The notes beneath the pieces were generated by a model. That model was not told the origin of the DNA. It ran no database searches and saw nothing but the letters and a program-made list of their open reading frames with translations. Below, piece by piece: positions 1 through 10,762 of a stretch of 64,000 nucleotides of DNA (within the stretch, counting starts at the first letter, position 1; every line of letters starts with the position of its first letter). The position numbers and the translations under genes were made by a program. Source of the DNA: Hormiphora californensis (taxonomy: Eukaryota > Ctenophora > Tentaculata > Cydippida > Pleurobrachiidae); the NCBI GenBank assembly GCA_020137815.1, contig CM035360.1, positions 1,184,577-1,248,576 of the forward strand. Reading direction: 5' to 3'.

Positions 1-281
1 GTAGCGTTGTAATATATAGAGGTCACCAATTTGTGACCTAAAGCTGTCATAAGTTGTTGCTTAGGGGGCCTTTCTCACGTAAAAACAGTGGATCGTACAT
101 GACTGCATTGACCAAAACCCTCGATTGAGTAATTTCATGACCACCCAGGCCCCAGCACCACTCAAATCGCCCCTGCACTACTTATATCAGTGTCGTATTA
201 AGACTTGTTGAGTAGTAAGTAGTCATAACTTGTTGAGTAAGTACTACTTGCTCAACAAATTATGACACCCTTTATTTCCAG
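1..281 (+). other. 3' part of an intron of the tyrosine kinase gene
   Basis: No coding exon is visible here. The stretch ends in a pyrimidine-rich acceptor (TTTATTTCCAG) directly before the kinase exon at 282. The short repeat around TTGTTGAGTAGTAAGTAG at 208-260 is low-complexity intron sequence. The exons that would encode the receptor ectodomain, the membrane segment and the kinase N-lobe must lie to the left of the window. Confidence 0.6.
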
Positions 282-3200
282 GTGTGTAGTGGAATGGATT
301 TCCTGCACAGTATCAACATTATTCACCGTGATCTGGCTGCTGACAATGTACTAATCAGCATTCAAGATGGCCGAACTACCCTGAAAATATGTGATTTCGG
401 GCAGAGTAGGAGTCTCTATAATGGAACATACATCAAATCTAGTGAGAGTGTGTCAGCTCGAACTCGCATGTTTAGACTACGATGGACAGCTCCTGAGGTA
501 ATTATTTACTTAATTAATAAAATAATAACTTTTTATACAGTTTGACCAACTTGCATTAGTTATATCTTCTTCTATTATCAGGGTGTGAACTGCATGTCGT
601 GTTTGCTAGTCGCGAGCGTGCTCGCGAGACAAGCAAACACGTCAAGGTTTATTAACAAGCATGCTGCTCAGTCATTTTAGATTTAATACACAATGTAAGG
701 ATACCATGTAATAGGTGAGACTCTTGCCGTCACCCTCGTTCAAGTCCCGTGAAAAACAGAGCAGTACACGCAAACTGATGCCCATTTTCCTCGCGTGACC
801 CCGATTCAGCAGTTTGAGACACCAACTCTTTAGGGGGCCATATCTCAGGAACCAGACAAGATAGGAAAAATCGCCGTCTAACGAGGCGTACAGTTTTTAA
901 TCTAGTTTACCACTGTACCGGCCGTTTCACTCTCCGACCTAAAACAAAAATCGCAACCCCACAAAACTTCAAAATAATGAACTTCGCATCTCGCATGTCG
1001 TGTTGCATGTCGTGTTGCATGTCGTGTCATGTTATTGACGCGCTCGCGTTCAACTCTCGTACAGCAGCTGCAGAACATGGCGGGAAACATCGAGGAGTAG
1101 AGAGAGGGTCGGTGCCGAATCAAATATTTCTTGATCTTGATCTACTCAATCTCTCAGCTATCCTACCCCTCATCAACTCCATCTCTCAGCTACCCTACCC
1201 CTCATCTACTCCATCTTTCAGCTACCCTACCCCTCATCTACTCCATCTTTCAGCTACCCTACCCCTTATCTAGTCCATCTCTCAGCTACCCTACCCCTCA
1301 TCTACTCCATCTTTCAGCTACCCTACCCCTCATCTACTCCATCTTTCAGCTACCCTACCCCTTATCTACTCCATCTCTCAGCTTCCCTACTAGGGAAGCA
1401 TAGAGATGGAAACGATTAGGGGTAGGGAATCCCTATCCATAATCGTTCCCATCTCTATGCTTCCCTAGCCCTCATCAACTCCATCTTTCAGCTACCCTAC
1501 CCCTAATCTAGTCCATCTCTCCGCTACCCTACTCCTCATCTACTCCATCTCTCAGCTACCCTACCTCCCATTTACTCCATCTCTCAGCTACCCTACCTCC
1601 CATTTACTCCATCTCTCAGCTTCCCTACCTCCCATTTACTCCATCTCTCAGCTTACCTACCTCCCATTTACTCCATATCTCAGCTTCCCTACCTGCCATT
1701 TACTCCATCTCTCAGATACCCTACCTCCCATTTACTCCATCTCTCAGCTTACCTACCTCCCATTTACTCCATCTCTCAGCTTCCCTATCTCCCATTCACT
1801 CCATCTCTCAGCTTCCTTACCTCCCATTTACTCCATCTCTCAGGCCTCAGCTACCCTACCTCCCATTCACTCCATCTCTCAGCTACCCTACCTCCCATTT
1901 ACTCCATCTCTCAGCTTCCCTACCTCCCATTTACTCCATCTCTCAGCTTCCCTACCTCCCATTTACTCCATCCCTCAGCTTCCCTACCTCCCATTTACTC
2001 CATCTCTCAGCTTCCCTACCTCCCATTTACTCCATCTCTCAGCTACCCTACCTCCCATTTACTTCATCTCTCAGCATCCCTACCTCCCATTTACTCCATC
2101 TCTCAGCTGCCCTACCTCCCATTTACTCCATCTCTCAGCTTCCCTACCTCCCATTTACTCCATCTCTCAGCTTCCTTACCTCCCATTTACTCCATCTCTC
2201 ATTTATCCTAACATTCCTACCCCTGAGAGATGGAGTAAATGGGAGGTAGGGAAGCTGAGAGATGGAGTAAATGGGAGGTAGGAAAGCTGAGAGATGGAGT
2301 AAATGGGTGTTAGGGTAGCTGAGAGATGGAGTAAATGGCAGGTAGGGAAGCTGAAGGATGGAGTAAATGGCAGGTAGGGAAGCTGAGAGATGGAGTAAAT
2401 GGGAGGTAAGTAAGCTGAGAGATGGAGTAAATGGGAGGTAGGTAAGCTGAGAGATGGGGTAAATGGGAGGTAGGGAAGCTGAGAGATGGAGTAAATGGGA
2501 GGTAGGGAAGCTGAGAGATGGAGTAGATGAGAAGTAGCTGTAGCTGAGAGATGGACTAGATAAGGGGTTGGGTAGCTGAAAGATGGAGTAGATGAGGGGT
2601 AGGGTAGCTGAAAGATGGAGTAGATGAGGGGTAGGGTAGCTGAGAGATCGAGTTGATGAGGGGTAGGATAGCTGAGAGATGGAGTAGATCAAGATCAAGA
2701 AATATTTGATTCGGCACCGACCCTCTCTCTACTCCTCGATGTTTCCCGCCATGTTCTGCAGCTGCTGTGTGAGAGTTGAACGCGAGCGCATCAATAACAT
2801 GACACGACATGCAACACGACATGCAACACGACATGCGAGATGCGAATTTCATTATTTTGAAGTTTTGTGGGGTTGCGATTTTTGTTTTAGGTCGGAGAGT
2901 GAAACGGCCGGTACAGTGGTAAACTAGATTAAAAACTGTACGCCTCGTTAGACGGCGATTTTTCCTATCTTGTCTGGTTCCTGAGATATGGCCCCTAAAG
3001 AGTTGGTGTCTCAAACTGCTGAATCGGGGTCACGCGAGGAAAATGGGCATCAGTTTGCGTGTACTGCTCCGTTTTTCACGGGACTTGAACGAGGGTGACG
3101 GCAAGAGTCTCACCTATTACATGGTATCCTTACATTGTGTGTTAAATCTAAAATGACTGAGTAGCATGCTTGTTAATGAACCTTGACGTGTTTGCTTGTC

Positions 3201-6200
3201 TCGCGAGCGCGCTCGCGACTAGCAAACACGACATGCAGTTCACACCCTGATTATGTTTTAGTTCTGTATCAGATCGTCAGTATTATTCGTCAGGAGTGAC
3301 AGTATCAACTTAGCCGGCCTCAATTTAAGTTTCGGCCTCAATTTTAGTTTCAACATATCTACAGATCAAAAAAATTGTTTCTACAAACAAAAGGTTTCCT
3401 TTTTTTCCCTAAAGTAGCAAAGCAAATTAGATTGATAATAGGCCAGTCACTTTTTGCTTAATTGGTGAACTGAGACATAACAAAGGTTTTCCACTTGCAT
3501 TGTACTCCTATGGGGTCCCAGAAACACCAAAAAAATTGTTCACTCCAACCGAGGTGAAGAAAGTGCCCAAAATGGCCACGCCCTTTTTGCCTGTATTTTC
3601 AGCCTTGCCCAAAAATAGCAACTTTGCTTTGGATTGGAGTAGAAACGTAAATGAGGGCACTAAAATGTGTAGAATGAGCAGCAGAATCGATTGGTACCGA
3701 GCAGAAGTCGTTATCTCATCAGGTTCGAGAGATAATTGGATAATTAGGTATGCGCATAACCGTTTTTGAGCCATATGGCTATAGCCGCTCAGGAGCGGTT
3801 TCAGAAATTTTGCTTCACAGGAGCTTGTTCAGCATACCGTGTGCGGCAAAAAAAAAGGCCCCCCCTAGACCACCATAGTTGCCGATGTGGTGGAGAGCTG
3901 TAACTTGGCAGGGTTGCTCCACTATGTCTATCTTGATCCTGACAGAAAAATCAGAGCTCTAGCTCAAAATTCATTTTCATGAACGGAATGAACTTCTCCG
4001 TTCCTTCGATATGAGACCCCCTCATCATTCAGAATTTTTTGCCCGTCTTTGGCTAACGATTATCTTTGTAATGAGACCAATTTGAGCATAATCTGATTAC
4101 CAGGAGAGACACAGTGGAGGGTTGGATCCATCGCATCCTATTCTCGCTCCGCGAATAATAGGATCCCGGCCCGTTGAGAGCAAGAACTCACGTGCGCGCG
4201 ATATAAAGCACGTTTTCAGCAGATCGCGCGTGATAGACCGTTTTTGGAGACCTTTTTAGCTGACCTAGCACTACTCAAAGGTCAATTATGGCCTCATTTC
4301 GCATCGTGATGAATCGGCGGGTATTTTCCCATACTCACAAGGCCATGACGATTCCCCCAGTACCCGCAGATTGTCCCAGGACCGAGTAGGAGCTTGCAGC
4401 CAGGTCTTTAAAGAATTGCTCATGTTTAGCGTCAATTTTGACCCACTATTCCTCAAATGCTGATACTCGCGGGTATTTTCCGTAAAACTAGAGACAATTA
4501 TCTGCCAGGAGCAACAAACGAGATGCAAATCGGTTCAGTAGTTCCTTGCAGCCAGGTCTTTGAAAAAGTTTGCTCTAAAATCAATAACGGGCCGGAGGCC
4601 TAGATGTGAGATCGATCTCGGTCGCTGCGCGACCTCGATCTCACTCAGGCATCAATGTGGCCAAAGTGGAGGGTTTTCCGACCGTCACTCCTGACATGTG
4701 ATCCAGGCCCGGTCACGTGGGTGTGGGGTTTGTCAGCCAATAATTGATTGTGATCACATTTGCAGTTGCAGTTTTAAAACACAATAAAATTAAATCAACA
4801 ATAAATTAAATCAAAATGAACAAAATTGAATAGAAAAATCCTTCAGAAATGAACAAAAATGAACTGGAAAACTGGAAAATCAGAAAAACTGTTTTTAAAT
4901 CTAAAGTTAAGTTACTGAATTAAAAATTAATGATCAGAAAAGGTTCTTCAGAAATGAACAGAAATGAACTGACAACTCATTGAAATGAAAACAAACTTAC
5001 AAAAACCGTTCAAAATGGCCACCGTTAGCTGTGATGCAGGCGTTAACCCTCTTCTGTACCGAGTGACAGGCATTCCTCATATGGACGAGGCTCGTGGTCC
5101 TTGCCGCCTGCTCAATAGCAGCTCGGTGGGATCCCTTGGCTAGTGTAATGTGAGATGATAGGCTGATTAGTGACACAAGATGGCCCCTCCTTGATGAAAT
5201 GATCTCGTATCACGGGCCGCTTGAGAACTTTGACAAGAACTGGTGACATGAACCCAATCAATCAGCATCACAAAGTGACTTGAGAGCATTGTGGAGGGAT
5301 ATTCAAGGGATATGAGAGCAATAATCCGTTATTGAGACATGTTAACAGCACCCCAAACCCACTTTTCACCACGTGACCGGGCCTGGATCACATGTCAGGA
5401 GTGACGGTCGGAAAACCCTCCACTGTGTCTCTCCTGGTAATCAGATTATGCTCAAATTGGTCTCATTACAAAGATAATCGTTAGCCAAAGACGGGCAAAA
5501 AATTCTGAATGATGAGGGGGTCTCATATCGAAGGAACGGAGAAGTTCATTCCGTTCATGAAAATGAATTTTGAGCTAGAGCTCTGATTTTTCTGTCAGGA
5601 TCAAGATAGACATAGTGGAGCAACCCTGCCAAGTTACAGCTCTCCACCACATCGGCAACTATGGTGGTCTAGGGGGGGCCTTTTTTTTGCCGCACACGGT
5701 ATAAAAATTAGTGGGGGTAACAAATATGAAGTTTTTATCGCATAAGGTCAATGAGTTATTCAACTTTAAAGATCGAAAAATGAGGGTAAAATGAAGGAAA
5801 ATGAACCAAATTTCGACTTTTTACCCCCATTTTTCGATCTTTAAAGTTGAATAACTCATTGACCTTATGCAATAAATACTTCATATTTGTTACCCCCACT
5901 AAATTTTATATGCTGAACAAGCTCCTGTGAAGCAAAATTTCTGAAACCGCTCCTGAGCGGCTATAGCCATATGGCACAAAAACGGTTATGCGCATACCTA
6001 ATTATCCAATTATCTCTCGAACCTGATGAGATAACGACTTCTGCTTGGTACCAATCGATTCTGCTGCTCATTCTACACATTTTAGTGCCCTCATTTACGT
6101 TTCTACTCCAATCCAAAGCAAAGTTGCTATTTTTGGTCAAGGCTGAAAATACAGGCAAAAAGGGCGTGGCCATTTTGGGCACTTTCTTCACCTCGGTTGG

Positions 6201-9200
6201 AGTGAACAATTTTTTTGGTGTTTCTAGGACCCCATAGGAGTACAATACAAGTGGAAAACCTTTGTTATGTCTCAGTTCACCAAACGGCCCCAAAATGACA
6301 AAAAATGACTGGCCTATAATGATATTTATTCAAAACTAGGTCATGAAATTTATCTAGACATACTCCCCATATATCTCACGATCAGAGATAAATGATGTGT
6401 AGGTGTTTGATAAAAAAGGTTTAGTTACCAGCATGCAGTTCAACTTCAAAATTATACGAGGGGGTTCCGGGGTAAATATTATTTTTGAAACTGTAAATAA
6501 TTTCAGTAGAAAAAAGTATCACACCAAGCATATTAATTTCTCGCTATTTTGGTATACAGTCATGAAACTCCGTACACACATGTCACATGCCATAGTTGCG
6601 TTGCGCCCATGGAAATCGTTCTTATCAAATCAAATTATCAAAATGTCACAGTTATACTTTCCTCCGATCTGTCTGATTATCAATCCTCATCATCAACCCT
6701 GCACATGACTCTCTGGTAGACCCGTGTAACAACCCCCCACAAGGCCTGCCTCATGCTGCGTTGTACCAAGATCAGCACCCAGCTCACCAAGAACGAGTAG
6801 GTGGCGTTCTGGAGCTCGTAAACAAGGTAGACGTTAGTGAAGCTGGATCCTAAGAGGCGGTAAATTCGGATGAGGAGTGAAGACATGTAACTATCACTTA
6901 GAAGTGAAATCACCTCAAGGATGTTTTCAAGGAGGCCAAAAGTGCAAGAAATTAGATCGACGATGAGGATGGAGCACACGATTAGGAGGGTGAGGGAGAT
7001 GTTCTCCAAGAGAGCTGCACGACGACGCTCCGTTATTTCGTTAGATAGAATGGGGGATGCCTCACCGGGGGGATTAGTGGCCGGGCTTTTGTATCGGTGG
7101 TAAAGGACGCCCATGTAAACTGCCATCACTATGGAAACGAGGATGATGGACAACTCTAAGAAAATGACAAAAAGCATGAAGACAACCGAGTAATTTTCCA
7201 TTTTCTTTGCACAGCCTGGAATTTTATCAAAGTAACACGCCTCGATGAGGATAGATGTTGCTGCTGAACCAATCCAAACGCACTTGACAAACAACTTTAA
7301 TGCCCGTTGATACCCCTCTCGCCCGTGGATCCGGGAGGATGGGCGAACGATCGATTCCAGCCGTACCAGATAAATAGCCAGTAGAAAGGCTGGTCTTGCA
7401 TATGCGAACATAGCGTTGATGGTGACGAACATCTCACTCAGCTTCTGTTGTGCGTTCCAGATGGGACCAAGAAAGATGATGTTCGAGCATGCTAGTATGT
7501 TCAACCCACAAACGTGGAGGTAGAGGGTGGAGGTGATGGGGAGGTTGGTCCACCGTTGGCAGCGGGCAAAGATTGTAACCACCAGGAGGAGACTGCTAAT
7601 GAAACCGAGAACACACATGGTCACAGTGAGGGGTCTCAGGAACACAAGGGCAAAGGTACTGGCGGGTGGGATGGTGGAGGCTGTTTCAGCCACCATGGTT
7701 ATTGACATCTTCTGAATCCTGATTGGCTGATAGCCAGTCACGTGACCTAATAACGAGTTCTGATTGGTTATTGACATTTTCTGAAACAGTTTTTTGAGTA
7801 CTGGGTTACTCAACAAGAAATAGTACAAATTATGGTCTGCCTTGTTCGACATCAAATGCAGGTCTGTCTGATCGGGACATGAGGCAGTCTAGTATGTGCT
7901 ATCATCAATATACCTCATTAATTTTTTTGAAAAAAGTTTACACAGTTAATTTAGAGCAAAAACTAATTGAAATTAGTTCGCCAGAAAGGTGGCCCATTTT
8001 GAACTTACTCCTTCATTTCCGTCACCTTTGAGTTGAGGCTTCAAAGACATTGAGGTATCTGTAAACTTTTCCGCCTTCAACTCAAAGGTGACGGAAATGA
8101 AGGAGTAAGTTCAAAATGGGCCACCTTTCTGGCGAACTAATTTCAATTAGTTTTTGCTCTAAATTTGTACTCTTTTTTTGGTCGTTTGAGGTCATTTATG
8201 ACCTCAAACAACTAAGCTAATTGTCAACTAAAGTGTTCAAATGTAATTCAAATGTATCCTGGGTTGTAGGAAACTGATTTGACGAAATTTTCAAAATTCG
8301 ACGTCGTTTTGACGTCGTGACGTCACACGTGACGTCACGACGACGTAAAAAATTATGACAGACTATTCGGCCAATGAAGCACTAAACGTGTGAAAAGTTT
8401 TTAAGGCCATGGTAGTCAAGAACTGAAGTTATTGCACGAAATGTGAGCTTTTATGTGGATTTTCACATTAAATTTTTGAGTTCCGACGCGTTTTAAGGTC
8501 TAAAAATGACAAGTTAAAGAAAATCGTAATATAGTATCTGAAAGTTCAGACAATTTGCCACTAACGATTTTTAGTCAAATCAGGAATCAAAATACGTCTT
8601 GAGGGTGTCAGAGGCGTTTGAAAATATTTAGTCTGAGATTTTTCAATGACGTCACTTTCTGACGTCATTACGCCCGTCATAGTGGACATTTTCACTCGAA
8701 ACCTGAACTAATGCATGCCCCGAACGATTTGCTAACGGATAAAACTCGGTTCAAGTTTCTAGCTAGGATGGTTTGGGCTACAAGTGTTACACAGTGAAGC
8801 GTCTATATATATATATCTATATATATATCTATATATATATCTATATATATACCTATCGCCACACTGAATTTTCTGTTTTGGGGGTGGTGTCATAACTTGC
8901 GACCTGAATGAGTTAGCTACTTGAAATTTTTACCGTCAGTAGAGGTCTATGTGAAGCTTCTTAGTACCAAATTTCAGCCTCCTAGCTCATCTGGTTCCGG
9001 AGTTAGGAGTGGTCGAAAAGTGCCAAAATGGGCTAAAACTTCAAAATTGTTATATCTACGCTGTTGGCAAGCGGGCCCACTTTTTCGGGAAAAGTTTTAG
9101 GGGGAGGGGATGGGGCCACCTTTGCGCTTGCCAGCGCAGTGATTACATTAGTACACAAAAATGAAAAGTTGTGTTCAAACTTCTGTTGTCTAGTATATAC

Positions 9201-10749
9201 AGATTACTAGTCTAGTATATACAGATTACTAATAAGTGATTTCAGAGTATATTGTTCGGTTTTTATAGCTGGAAAGTGTAATCTGATCATCGCCATGGGA
9301 AAATCTATCACGTGTGATATATTATCGATGCAAAATTGTCCTTATAGTAGGAGGATGACAGACTACGCTTGATAGTATATGCGTCATTGAAAGCTGTCGA
9401 GCGCCTTTTTTCAACTCCCAAAACTTTACTTTGAGCATGTAAATTGGGAAATCTCCTCTATTGCTGCAGAACCGCAGAAGGCAATATCAAATGAATAAGG
9501 CCGCCCTGAAGTCCCAAATACATATTGGTCTTCCTTTTTTTTGATATCTCCCCCCCCCCCCCCCCCGGCCCCTGACCCTCATGATCACCTCATCACCCTG
9601 CAGATCAAGGAAGACCAGACAAAATGGAGCAAGTATTGTGATGTGTGGAGTTTTGGGATTCTTACCTGGGAAGTCTTCACCCTGGGAGGAAGGCCCTACG
9701 AGACCTGGCCGGATGAGGCTGTTATTGACAACCTGAAAGAAGGACAGAGAGAGGAACAGCCGCCATCGTGCCCTGACGAGTTGTGGGCATTGGTACTGGA
9801 GGGATGTTGGGCGGGAAATCCGGCTGATAGGGAAGCGTTCTCTAGTATAAAGGTATGTGCATAGTTTTGTCTCAAAGTTACCATGATAGCTACCCCATGT
9901 TTCCATAGTTACCATAGCTACCCCGGCCCATATATGGCCATGGTTACCATAGCTACCCCATACTACCATAGCTTAGCTACCCCATATATGTATTTACATC
10001 CAATCTCTGTGCTAACAACTCCTCCTCTTCTTAAGTTTAAACTAGAACAGATGGAGGTGGATAGAAAGACCGATCTAAAGAAGGCTGGGTACACTTTCTG
10101 TGACAAAGAAGAAGAGGAGGAAGAAGAGGAAGAGGGGGAGAATGAGGCTGCAGAGCAGTTGAATATCATGGTAATGGGAGGAATATGAATGAGTGAAGGA
10201 TGAGATTTAAGTAGGAAATTCGATGTGGTCAGTGGTAGTTGGGTGGTACCCTTCTAGGGGCAAGTCTGCTTCCCAGCTGTTTGACACCTATAGGGAGCAC
10301 GTGTATAAAGTGAACACTAAATGTTTTCCTAGGCTGTTGATGAGAACCAGGGAAGGTTGGATGAAGCTGATGGGAAGTCAGGAGAAGAAGACACTGCATC
10401 AGGGGATCAAGACACTGTATCAAGTTGTGGATCGGAAATAAAAGAGCAACTAGCGTTACCATTGCGGGTAAGACTATATTTTTAAACTCAACATCTCCAT
10501 CAACCTTTCCAATTTTATGGCCTTGGCCTTGCCTAGCTCGACCCCCTTTTCGCGAGCTCCGGTTTTAACAAAATAACTCTTGCCGATCTGTTCACCAATT
10601 ATCGTATAACTTCTTTAATTCCTTTTCTATTATCCTATCTCCTCTTTAAGGCTGAACTCGATACGATCATTGCGAATGAGGGAGCTGAGTTTACTGCGGC
10701 CGATGAGACTGCAGCAGACTTTGATTCGATTATCATCGACAATCTGTAA
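282..10749 (+). CDS. Receptor-type tyrosine kinase, C-terminal part (5 exons)
   Basis: The last five exons of a protein tyrosine kinase are 282-497, 9604-9852, 10036-10170, 10333-10467 and 10651-10749 (TAA). All five are in phase 0 with GT-AG borders. Exon 1 carries the catalytic loop HRDLAADN, the magnesium-binding DFG and RWTAPE, the tyrosine-kinase form of the APE motif. Exon 2 continues precisely from there with SKYCDVWSFGILTWE, TLGGRPY and the C-lobe GCW motif. The last three exons encode a tail of 122 residues with a long Glu run (about 10108-10140) and no recognised domain. In the catalytic loop the usual AAR is AAD, which occurs in some tyrosine kinases. The N-lobe and upstream domains are missing, so a receptor is inferred from the style and a cytoplasmic kinase is possible. 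The first intron in the window is 9.1 kb and contains transposons and a GPCR on the other strand. Joining the two kinase halves across it is inferred from perfect complementarity of the subdomains and matching phase. Confidence 0.85.
579..3249. mobile_element. Fold-back transposon with minisatellite arms
   Basis: A 2.67-kb element in the kinase intron whose ends are inverted repeats starting CAGGGTGTGAACTGCATGTC, flanked by the 5-bp direct repeat ATTAT (574-578 and 3250-3254). The terminal arms (579-1120 and about 2700-3249) are near-identical inverted copies. Most of the interior is a minisatellite in opposite orientations in the two halves. No transposase is seen, so it is non-autonomous; the superfamily is not clear from the ends. 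The short ORFs in it are only the translated repeat. Confidence 0.8.
1131..2210. repeat. 32-bp minisatellite array
   Basis: Tandem repeat with a 32-bp period, core CCCATTTACTCCATCTCTCA, seen clearly from 1560 to 2190 (for example TCCCA at 1566 and 1598) and in more divergent form from 1131. The same unit appears in reverse orientation at 2222-2690. The array is interrupted at about 1389-1468 by a roughly 80-bp palindrome (TAGGGAAGCATAGAGATGG and its reverse complement). Confidence 0.85.
4124..4664. mobile_element. SINE-like 540-bp retroposon, copy 1
   Basis: Starts GGATCCATCGCATCC and ends after a CGATCTCACTCA block. It is flanked by an 11-bp direct repeat AGTGGAGGGTT (4113-4123 and 4665-4675). 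The uninterrupted target is preserved in the other arm of the host fold-back element at about 5415-5425. A second copy lies at 26965-27501 in the opposite orientation with an 18-bp duplication. Direct repeats of variable length point to target-primed retroposition. Both copies contain the same roughly 70-codon open stretch; identity at this level reflects recent common origin and is no evidence for a protein. Confidence 0.7.
4997..5141 (-). pseudogene. Transposase C-terminal remnant (mariner/IS630-like)
   Basis: On the - strand an open stretch of about 47 codons ends in TAA at 4997-4999. It reads HRAAIEQAARTTSLVHMRN and finishes in NACITANGGHFERFL. The closing pattern of Cys-Ile, then Asn-Gly-Gly-His-Phe-Glu, is typical of the very C terminus of animal mariner-like DDE transposases. 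Nothing upstream keeps a frame, so this is a relic. It fits the TA target site of the surrounding element. The family assignment comes from memory of motif style, without a search. Confidence 0.6.
5700..5910. mobile_element. Hairpin MITE nested in a fold-back element
   Basis: Nearly perfect inverted repeat (TTAGTGGGGGTAACAAATAT at one end, its reverse complement at the other) with a short loop near 5800. The other arm of the host element lacks it at the matching place (about 3835), so it is an insertion, probably at TA. Confidence 0.7.
6680..7852 (-). CDS. Divergent seven-transmembrane receptor, single exon
   Basis: An uninterrupted frame of 390 codons lies inside the big intron of the kinase gene, on the opposite strand. 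Hydrophobic segments number about seven: FALVFLRPLTVTMCVLGFIS, a segment around LYLHVCGLNILACSNIIFL, one ending in LLAIYLVRLESIVRP (the position of the usual DRY motif), then KLFVKCVWIGSAATSILIE, FMLFVIFLELSIILVSIVM, LTLLIVCSILIVDLISCTF and a last one near YSFLVSWVLILVQRS. DRY and NPxxY are absent, so the class cannot be named. The start is uncertain: the first ATG is at 7852, but CCAAT boxes and an E-box overlap the first 45 codons, and the ATG at 7696 has an excellent context (ACCATGG) and gives a normal short N terminus of about 20 residues. Nested intronless receptors often arise by retroposition. No sign of decay is seen. Confidence 0.75.
   Translation of the reverse strand: MSNKADHNLYYFLLSNPVLKKLFQKMSITNQNSLLGHVTGYQPIRIQKMSITMVAETASTIPPASTFALVFLRPLTVTMCVLGFISSLLLVVTIFARCQRWTNLPITSTLYLHVCGLNILACSNIIFLGPIWNAQQKLSEMFVTINAMFAYARPAFLLAIYLVRLESIVRPSSRIHGREGYQRALKLFVKCVWIGSAATSILIEACYFDKIPGCAKKMENYSVVFMLFVIFLELSIILVSIVMAVYMGVLYHRYKSPATNPPGEASPILSNEITERRRAALLENISLTLLIVCSILIVDLISCTFGLLENILEVISLLSDSYMSSLLIRIYRLLGSSFTNVYLVYELQNATYSFLVSWVLILVQRSMRQALWGVVTRVYQRVMCRVDDED
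7722..7767 (-). promoter_or_regulatory. CCAAT boxes and TCACGTGA E-box
   Basis: Two CCAAT boxes (reverse strand, 7722-7726 and 7763-7767) flank the palindrome TCACGTGA (7738-7745), which matches a USF/TFE-type E-box. Their spacing resembles a compact promoter for the nested receptor and favours initiation at the downstream ATG (7696). The same 8-bp palindrome sits immediately upstream of the Kv start codon. Function is inferred. Confidence 0.4.
7951..9142 (-). mobile_element. Non-autonomous Helitron-like element
   Basis: Read on the - strand it begins at 9142 with TCACTGCGCTGGCAAGCGC, preceded by A, and ends near 7951 in a large hairpin (7951-8164, arms of about 90 bp). The last part is a small stem ACTAATT/AATTAGT followed eight bases later by CTAA. 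The 5' TC, the host A before it and a hairpin before CTRR fit Helitrons. The base after CTAA is A, not the expected T, so the exact 3' border is uncertain. The interior shares blocks with 61573-62658, including clusters of TGACGTCA. No Rep/helicase gene is present. Confidence 0.65.
8804..8853. repeat. AT-rich microsatellite
   Basis: Repeats of TATATATATC/TATATATATA within the Helitron-like element. Confidence 0.8.
9143..9603 (+). other. 3' end of the large kinase intron
   Basis: No gene seen. It contains a direct duplication of CTAGTATATACAGATTACTA at about 9190-9232 and a long C run (9551-9566) that acts as the pyrimidine tract before the kinase exon at 9604. Confidence 0.6.
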
Positions 10750-10756
10750 ACTATGG

Positions 10757-10762
10757 AATAAA
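10757..10762 (+). terminator. Polyadenylation signal AATAAA of the kinase gene
   Basis: Canonical AATAAA eight bases after the TAA stop of the tyrosine kinase. The very short 3' UTR suggests compact gene ends. It faces the 3' end of the Kv gene, 640 bp away. Confidence 0.6.

Larger units (their letters stand above)
3441..6314. mobile_element. Decayed fold-back DNA transposon, mariner-type (TA target)
   Basis: A 2.9-kb element in the kinase intron. Its ends are GGCCAGTCA and TGACTGGCC, each next to a TA, as expected for the IS630/Tc1/mariner group. The arms (about 3441-4110 and 5410-6314) are long inverted repeats. The centre (4676-5400) contains the reverse-complement C terminus of a transposase. 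Two younger elements interrupt it: a 541-bp SINE-like insertion at 4124-4664 and a hairpin MITE at about 5700-5910. The ORFs at 3500-3774 and 5961-6293 are the two arms read in either direction, not genes. Confidence 0.75.

Noticed and set aside
1131-2698. Long Ser/Leu/Pro/Tyr-repeat ORFs resembling a repetitive secreted protein
   Set aside because: The repeat is a 32-bp minisatellite whose period is not a multiple of three, and it is present in both orientations in a transposon.
3500-3774. Overlapping ORFs of about 88 codons on both strands, repeated at 5961-6293
   Set aside because: They are the two arms of one inverted-repeat transposon read in both directions; no family signature.
4286-4528. 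80-codon ORF identical over about 70 residues to one at 27084-27326
   Set aside because: Identity is explained by two recent copies of the same retroposon; the peptide has no domain and the frame is not otherwise supported.
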